Origin: Microbacteriaceae bacterium
Lineage (GTDB): Bacteria > Actinomycetota > Actinomycetes > Actinomycetales > Microbacteriaceae
Assembly: GCA_023254555.1 (NCBI GenBank)
Contig: JALRLI010000040.1
Location: 1-10,006 of the forward strand
Reading direction: 5' to 3'
Length of the DNA stretch: 10,006 bases
The notes beneath the pieces were generated by a model. It was not told the DNA's origin, ran no database searches, and saw nothing but the letters and a program-made list of their open reading frames with translations. Shown one piece after another: positions 6,338 to 10,006 of this stretch. Position 1 is the stretch's first letter. Every line of letters begins with the position of its first letter. The position numbers and the translations under genes were made by a program.

Positions 6338-7249
6338 TTACTCAGCAGCAGGTGCTTCTGCAGCGGCTTCGGGCTCTTCAGCCTTCTCAGCTTTCTCAGC
6401 CACAGGCTTCTTTGCAGGAGCCTTCTTGGCTGCAGGCTTCTGCTCTGCCTCAGCAGCGGGCGCCTCGGTTGCAGCTTCAGCTGGAGCAGTAACTGCTTCA
6501 GCCTCGAGAAGCTCGCGTTCCCATTCAGCGAGTGGTTCTGCCTCGCCTGACTCTGGCTTCTGGTGGCGCTCGATGAGGCCCTCAGCCACAGCATCTGCAA
6601 CGACGCGAGTAAGCAGACCAACTGATCGAATCGCGTCGTCATTGCCAGGAATTGGGTAGGCAACTTCGTCAGGATCGCAGTTGGTATCGAGAATGCCGAT
6701 TACCGGGATGCCAAGCTTCTTCGCCTCATCAATTGCGAGGTGTTCTTTCTTGGTGTCTACAACCCAAATCGCTGATGGAGTCTTGGTCATGTGACGAATT
6801 CCGCCGAGGCTCTTCTGCAGTTTGTCGAGCTCGCGCTTTTTGAGCAGCAGCTCTTTCTTGGTGAAACCAGAAGTGGTGCCCTCGAAATCGAGTTCTTCGA
6901 GCTCTTTCATGCGCTGCAGACGAGCTGAAACGGTATGGAAGTTGGTGAGCAGACCGCCGAGCCAGCGCTGGTTCACGTAGGGCATGTTCACACGGGTTGC
7001 CTGCTCGGCAATTGCCTCCTGCGCCTGCTTCTTGGTGCCAACGAAAAGAATGGTTCCGCCCTTTGCAACGGTGTTCTTCACAAAGTCGTAGGCGCTGTCA
7101 ATGTAGGCAAGTGACTGCTGCAGATCGATGATGTAGATGCCTGAACGCTCCGCGAAGATGAAACGCTTCATCTTGGGGTTCCAGCGGCGGGTCTGATGCC
7201 CGAAATGAACGCCGCTGTCGAGCAGCTGGCGAATAGTTACAACGGCCAT
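6338..7249 (-). CDS. rpsB: 30S ribosomal protein S2 with long Ala/Glu/Lys tail
   Basis: Small-subunit ribosomal protein S2. The globular part (about residues 1-232) shows the family blocks 'LLDSGVHFGHQTRRWNPKM' (9-27), 'GIYIIDLQQS' (37-46), 'ILFVGTKKQAQ' (67-77), 'NQRWLGGLLTN' (93-103), and 'GIPVIGILDTNCDPDEV' plus 'YPIPGNDDAIRS' near 185-210. The last 70 or so residues are low-complexity Ala, Glu, Pro and Lys, an extension frequent in actinobacterial S2 and absent from E. coli. The ATG is preceded by AGGAG six bases upstream (7256-7260 on the minus strand). A leader of about 180 nt with several hairpins lies in front, so control of S2 synthesis at the RNA level is plausible. Confidence 0.98.
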   Translation of the reverse strand: MAVVTIRQLLDSGVHFGHQTRRWNPKMKRFIFAERSGIYIIDLQQSLAYIDSAYDFVKNTVAKGGTILFVGTKKQAQEAIAEQATRVNMPYVNQRWLGGLLTNFHTVSARLQRMKELEELDFEGTTSGFTKKELLLKKRELDKLQKSLGGIRHMTKTPSAIWVVDTKKEHLAIDEAKKLGIPVIGILDTNCDPDEVAYPIPGNDDAIRSVGLLTRVVADAVAEGLIERHQKPESGEAEPLAEWERELLEAEAVTAPAEAATEAPAAEAEQKPAAKKAPAKKPVAEKAEKAEEPEAAAEAPAAE

Positions 7250-7430
7250 TGCCGTCTCCTGTTCTGCGCACAGGTGTGCGCCTTGCGGTTTGTTGCGACC
7301 ATCGGTGGATGCCCGCCCTAGTGCCCTGACGACCGCCGCTCAGCGTCGTGCGAACCGAAGCTCGCCCGACATCGAGACCGATGGCAGTCGTGTCTTAGTG
7401 GACACGCGAAGTCACCTCAAGTGAGATGCT
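7250..7430 (-). promoter_or_regulatory. Structured 5' leader of rpsB
   Basis: Minus-strand elements, in RNA order: a CGTGTC/GACACG hairpin (7389-7406); CCATCGGT (7377-7384) perfectly complementary to ACCGATGG (7299-7306); inside that pair, GCGAGC-TTCG-GTTCGC (7350-7365), a hairpin with a UUCG tetraloop closed by C-G; and GCGCAC-ACCT-GTGCGC (7266-7281), which ends five bases before the rpsB Shine-Dalgarno sequence. S2 autoregulates through its leader in gammaproteobacteria, and a similar role here is inference. The pairings are read directly from the sequence; no energies or covariation were computed. Confidence 0.5.
7340..7405 (-). CDS. Possible 21-codon upstream ORF in the rpsB leader
   Basis: GTG at 7403-7405 opens a 21-codon frame ending in TGA at 7340-7342. 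The peptide begins M-S-T-K-T-R-L-P and ends R-F-A-R-R. A strong Shine-Dalgarno sequence (GAGGTGA, core 7412-7417) stands six bases before the GTG, better than that of several real genes in this window. The start codon lies in the CGTGTC/GACACG hairpin, and the body covers the UUCG hairpin and one arm of the long-range pairing. Translation of it would therefore change the leader fold. It ends about 90 bases before rpsB. It could also be chance, since no homology evidence is available. Confidence 0.35.
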   Translation of the reverse strand: MSTKTRLPSVSMSGELRFARR

Positions 7431-7436
7431 GAGCCA

Positions 7437-7465
7437 AGTCTACCAGCCCACAACAGCGAAAGAAA
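7437..7465 (-). promoter_or_regulatory. Predicted rpsB-tsf promoter
   Basis: On the minus strand, TAGACT (7437-7442) preceded by TGG is a good actinobacterial -10 element. The -35 region at about 7460-7465 reads TTTCTT and is poor. It lies in a perfect inverted repeat, GAAAAC-CAA-GTTTTC (7462-7476). Transcription would start near 7430, giving a leader of about 180 nt. The call rests mainly on the -10 match and its position upstream of rpsB. Confidence 0.5.
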
Positions 7466-7481
7466 ACCAAGTTTTCGAGCA

Positions 7482-8015
7482 ATGCGTGCGAACTCTCGTG
7501 CAGGGAGTTGTTCCGCAGGGCAGATTCGTAAAATGCTTGTTTCTCCAATCGCACTGTTCGCCGCCCTCGGTTTGATGCTGGTGGATGATGGTACACCTCG
7601 TGGGTACTTCGGCCAGTGGCAGCCAGTGTTGTCGAACCAACAAATAATGCAACACTTCGATCTTAAAAATGGACCCTACAAGGCCGGCCATCGCGGAATA
7701 GACCTGCGCGCGTCACCTGGCAATCACGTGCTGGCCCCAGTGGCCGCGGAGGTGGTGTTCGCGGGCTCCGTAGTCGATCGCGAGGTGCTGACACTGAAGC
7801 AAGCCGACGGCAAACTCATCAGCTTTGAGCCGGTGAGCGCAGCGGTAGGGGTCGGTCAACTTGTAGCGCCGGGTCAACTCATCGGTCATGTCAGCGGCCT
7901 CACGCACTGTGGCGATGGCTGTCTGCACGTAGGGCTCAGAATCGACGATGAATACCGCAACCCCCTGCTCTACCTCGTAGGAGGTCGTGCGCGACTCCTA
8001 CCACTAACTGCTTGA
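7482..8015 (+). CDS. M23-family metallopeptidase, secreted
   Basis: A 177-residue predicted peptidoglycan endopeptidase (LytM/M23 fold). After a hydrophobic signal or anchor (about residues 19-34) the mature part shows 'GHRGIDL' with His70 and Asp74 as H-x-x-x-D zinc ligands, 'GNHVLAPVAAEVVFAG', 'GQLVAPGQLIGHVSG', and 'CLHVGLR' with His149 as the third ligand. In classical M23 enzymes the last motif is HxH; here the first His is replaced by Cys147. That form occurs in actinobacterial relatives, so lower or altered activity is possible. The start is uncertain. ATG 7482 and ATG 7533 are both in frame, neither has a good Shine-Dalgarno sequence, and the second would begin right at the hydrophobic segment. 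The stop overlaps the tgt start by four bases. Confidence 0.85.
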   Translation: MRANSRAGSCSAGQIRKMLVSPIALFAALGLMLVDDGTPRGYFGQWQPVLSNQQIMQHFDLKNGPYKAGHRGIDLRASPGNHVLAPVAAEVVFAGSVVDREVLTLKQADGKLISFEPVSAAVGVGQLVAPGQLIGHVSGLTHCGDGCLHVGLRIDDEYRNPLLYLVGGRARLLPLTA

Positions 8016-9280
8016 ATAGTGAGGTGAGTGCAGACGGATTTGGCTTCGAGGTGGGCACGCGCCTCGAAGCGTCGAGCGACGGTCAGCGACCGCTTGGCAG
8101 AACTGGCACTATCACCACTCCCCACGGGCAGATTCAGACCCCGGCGTTTGTTCCCGTTGGAACTAAGGCCACGGTCAAGGCTGTGCTCCCCGAAGCGATG
8201 CAGTCGCAGGGTGCTCAAGCGTTGCTTTCTAACGCTTACCACCTCTACTTGCAGCCAGGCTCTGACATCGTCGATGAAGCGGGTGGATTGGGCAGGTTCA
8301 TGAACTGGCCTGGCCCGACGTTCACCGACTCTGGCGGATTTCAGGTGATGTCACTCGGTGTGGGATTCAAAAAGGTCATCGCGATGGATTCATCCACCGT
8401 TCAATCTGACGACGTAATTGCCCCCGGTAAAGAACGACTCGCGCACATCGACGATGACGGCGTGACATTCAAGTCGCACCTCAACGGCGATATGCATCGC
8501 TTCACGCCCGAGGTTTCAATGCGGGTGCAGCACGAGATTGGTGCGGACATCATCTTCGCGTTTGACGAGTTAACCACGCTGCTCAACACTCGCGAGTACC
8601 AAGAGCGCTCGGTTGAGCGCACGCGGCAGTGGGCTATTCGGTGCCTGCAGGCACACGGCGAACTCACCCGTGATCGCAGCCACCGCCCTTATCAAGCGCT
8701 TTTTGGCGTGGTTCAGGGTGCTCAGTACGAAGACTTACGTCGCTCTGCGGCAAGTGGTCTGGAGGCACTGCGCGTTGAAATAGACGGTCGTGGTGAGCAA
8801 GAATTTGACGGCTACGGCATCGGCGGCGCGCTTGAGAAAAAACAGCTCGGCACCATCGTGCGCTGGGTGAACGAAGAGCTGCCCGAGCACAAGCCACGTC
8901 ACCTTCTGGGCATCGCCGAGCCGGATGACCTTTTTGTCGCCATTGAGAACGGCGCCGACACCTTCGACTGCGTTTCTCCCTCACGCCAAGCCCGCGGGGC
9001 ATCGCTCTACACAACCTACGGCCGAGTCAACGCGTCAGCAGCCCGCTGGCGTCGGCACTTCGCGCCGATTGACGAGCACTGCGACTGCTATACGTGTGCG
9101 AACTACACCGCTGCGTACATCCATCATCTGTTCAAAGCAAAAGAGATGCTGGCGTCAACCCTGTGCACAATTCACAACGAGCGGTTTATCGTGCGACTTG
9201 TTGACCGTATTCGGGAAAGCATGGTTGACGGTACTTTCACCGAGCTTCGTGAAGAAACCCTCGGGCGCTACTACCGCTAG
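8012..9280 (+). CDS. tgt: tRNA-guanine(34) transglycosylase
   Basis: Exchanges guanine 34 of GUN-anticodon tRNAs for a queuine precursor in queuosine synthesis or salvage. The protein has 422 residues. Catalytic residues are clear: Asp106 in 'TDSGGFQ' and the nucleophile Asp319 in 'TFDCVSPSR'. The zinc site is Cys357, Cys359, Cys362 and His388, with the same 31-residue span as E. coli C302-H333. Substrate-pocket motifs 'FAFDE' and 'FGVVQG' are present. Against E. coli there are about 17 extra N-terminal residues and about 38 between the two Asp, mostly after 'QVMSLG'. The usual 'GGLAVGE' loop reads 'GGALEK'. The TTG start (8012-8014) overlaps the peptidase stop as TTGA, suggesting coupling. 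A GTG at 8024 would give 418 residues and cannot be excluded. Confidence 0.95.
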   Translation: MNSEVSADGFGFEVGTRLEASSDGQRPLGRTGTITTPHGQIQTPAFVPVGTKATVKAVLPEAMQSQGAQALLSNAYHLYLQPGSDIVDEAGGLGRFMNWPGPTFTDSGGFQVMSLGVGFKKVIAMDSSTVQSDDVIAPGKERLAHIDDDGVTFKSHLNGDMHRFTPEVSMRVQHEIGADIIFAFDELTTLLNTREYQERSVERTRQWAIRCLQAHGELTRDRSHRPYQALFGVVQGAQYEDLRRSAASGLEALRVEIDGRGEQEFDGYGIGGALEKKQLGTIVRWVNEELPEHKPRHLLGIAEPDDLFVAIENGADTFDCVSPSRQARGASLYTTYGRVNASAARWRRHFAPIDEHCDCYTCANYTAAYIHHLFKAKEMLASTLCTIHNERFIVRLVDRIRESMVDGTFTELREETLGRYYR

Positions 9281-9960
9281 TTCGTCGCGGAGCTCACTCG
9301 CCGGCGACGCGTGGCGACGAGACCCGCAACACCAGCAGTGAGCAGGGCTCCCGCTCCAACTATCCACGGAGTTGCTTCCGACCCGGTGGTGGCCAGAGTC
9401 GGGTCAGCAGCCGGAGCTGGTGCGGGGGCTGGTGCCGGCGTTGGTGGGGCAGGTAAATTCACCTCGGATTGCTGAAGCGGGCTCATACCAGAATCAAATC
9501 CAAGAAAGAAGAATTTCTGCCCCGAAGCGCTTGCATTCAGCTCGTTTGCGCCAATAGTCATTGTGACTGTCGTGCCGCTTGCGACGTCGTTCGGGAAGCG
9601 CACCAGCATCAACTTTGCATCCGATCCGTTGAAGCCGGTCTGGCAGGTGGGGGTGCCGGCAGAGGGACTCGAGGTAACCGTGAACCAGCTGGGGCAGGTG
9701 CCGGGATTCTGAATCACATTGACGAACGTCCACTGAGCCGCTTGGAAACTAAACACCCTCACACCCGCAACATTGCTCGTCATTGTCGCAATAACCTGCG
9801 CAGGGTTCGTTCCTGATGCGGGAGTGTCGCCAGTAGTCGAAATAGATGGGTCAGTAAATGGAGCTGGCACGGCCGAAGCTGGAGAGGACACTGCAAGAAG
9901 CGCTGCAGCAGTGAGTACGCCGGTAGCAAGAAGAGTTTTGGTCGTTACTTTTAGAACCAT
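9277..9960 (-). CDS. LAxTG sortase-anchored surface protein
   Basis: A 227-residue exported protein of unknown function. The signal peptide is clear: K4...K8, a hydrophobic core, and 'SPASA' with cleavage expected after Ala30. The mature domain (about 31-165) is Ser/Thr/Val/Gly-rich, likely beta-sandwich, with two Cys near 'GTCPSWF' and 'TPTCQTG' that may form a disulfide. A Pro/Ala stalk follows ('PAPPTPAPAPAPAPA'). The C-terminus is a full cell-wall sorting signal: L-A-T-T-G at 189-193, a hydrophobic stretch and R-R-R-R. LAxTG is the motif used by actinobacterial class E sortases; no sortase gene is in this window. The ATG lacks a Shine-Dalgarno sequence and has TAGAAT seven bases upstream, suggesting a leaderless mRNA. 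Its stop overlaps the tgt stop by four bases. Confidence 0.88.
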   Translation of the reverse strand: MVLKVTTKTLLATGVLTAAALLAVSSPASAVPAPFTDPSISTTGDTPASGTNPAQVIATMTSNVAGVRVFSFQAAQWTFVNVIQNPGTCPSWFTVTSSPSAGTPTCQTGFNGSDAKLMLVRFPNDVASGTTVTMTIGANELNASASGQKFFFLGFDSGMSPLQQSEVNLPAPPTPAPAPAPAPAADPTLATTGSEATPWIVGAGALLTAGVAGLVATRRRRVSSATN

Positions 9961-9967
9961 GTTTTAG

Positions 9968-9973
9968 ATTCTA
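9968..9973 (-). promoter_or_regulatory. Predicted -10 element for a leaderless surface-protein mRNA
   Basis: TAGAAT on the minus strand ends seven bases before the ATG at 9958-9960, the usual -10 to start-site distance. Transcription would then begin at or next to the A of the start codon. No -35 match is seen 17 bases upstream, and there is no Shine-Dalgarno sequence. A second TAGAAT copy lies at 9992-9997. Confidence 0.4.
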
Positions 9974-10006
9974 ATAGTTTTCTAGAGCGTTATTCTACTT
10001 TCGGGT

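Noticed and set aside
7462..7476. GAAAAC/GTTTTC hairpin as an intrinsic terminator
   Set aside because: The stem is short and AT-rich, no T run follows on either strand, and no gene ends nearby.
7440..7691. 83-codon minus-strand open frame upstream of rpsB
   Set aside because: It ends at the rpsB promoter, is antisense to the M23 gene and has no recognisable features.
1..10006. CRISPR arrays, tRNA genes, insertion sequences or prophage genes
   Set aside because: I saw no spaced direct repeats, cloverleaf-like sequence, transposase motifs or terminal inverted repeats.

Overview
This 10 kb window looks like chromosomal DNA of an actinobacterium, most likely of the Microbacteriaceae. The reasons are the moderately high GC by eye, the many GTG/TTG starts, an alanine-rich tail on ribosomal protein S2, an LAxTG (sortase-E type) surface protein, DivIVA-like repeats, and the actinobacterial forms of Tgt and of the secreted SLT transglycosylase. 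I see no phage, transposon, CRISPR array, tRNA or rRNA.

Layout. (1) Positions 1-804, plus strand: the 3' end of a long coiled-coil protein. It converges with (2) a minus-strand block at 801-2453, read right to left: a membrane-anchored or secreted lytic transglycosylase, a small CxxC/HxHxxC protein and an alpha/beta hydrolase, with gaps of only 7-8 bases. (3) Positions 2518-5361, minus strand: pyrH, frr, cdsA and a four-repeat DivIVA-like protein. (4) Positions 5425-7442, minus strand: rpsB and tsf, with a promoter, a structured leader of about 180 nt and a hairpin terminator after tsf. (5) Positions 7482-9280, plus strand: a secreted M23 peptidase overlapping tgt. (6) Positions 9277-9960, minus strand: a sortase-anchored surface protein.

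The core is the widely conserved rpsB-tsf-pyrH-frr-cdsA cluster. It joins translation (S2, EF-Ts, ribosome recycling), UMP phosphorylation and CDP-diacylglycerol synthesis. Envelope and cell-shape genes flank it: DivIVA-like protein, SLT transglycosylase, M23 peptidase, LAxTG protein and a coiled-coil protein.

Most genes are ordinary. The least explained part is the rpsB leader (about 7250-7430). It holds several perfect hairpins, one with a UUCG tetraloop, a long-range 8-base complementarity, and a 21-codon upstream ORF with a well-spaced Shine-Dalgarno sequence whose start codon lies in a hairpin. Other points are the two convergent gene pairs whose stop codons share four bases, the four-fold DivIVA-like repeat and the heptad repeat at the N-terminus of CdsA. 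I found no clearly new defence or mobile system.
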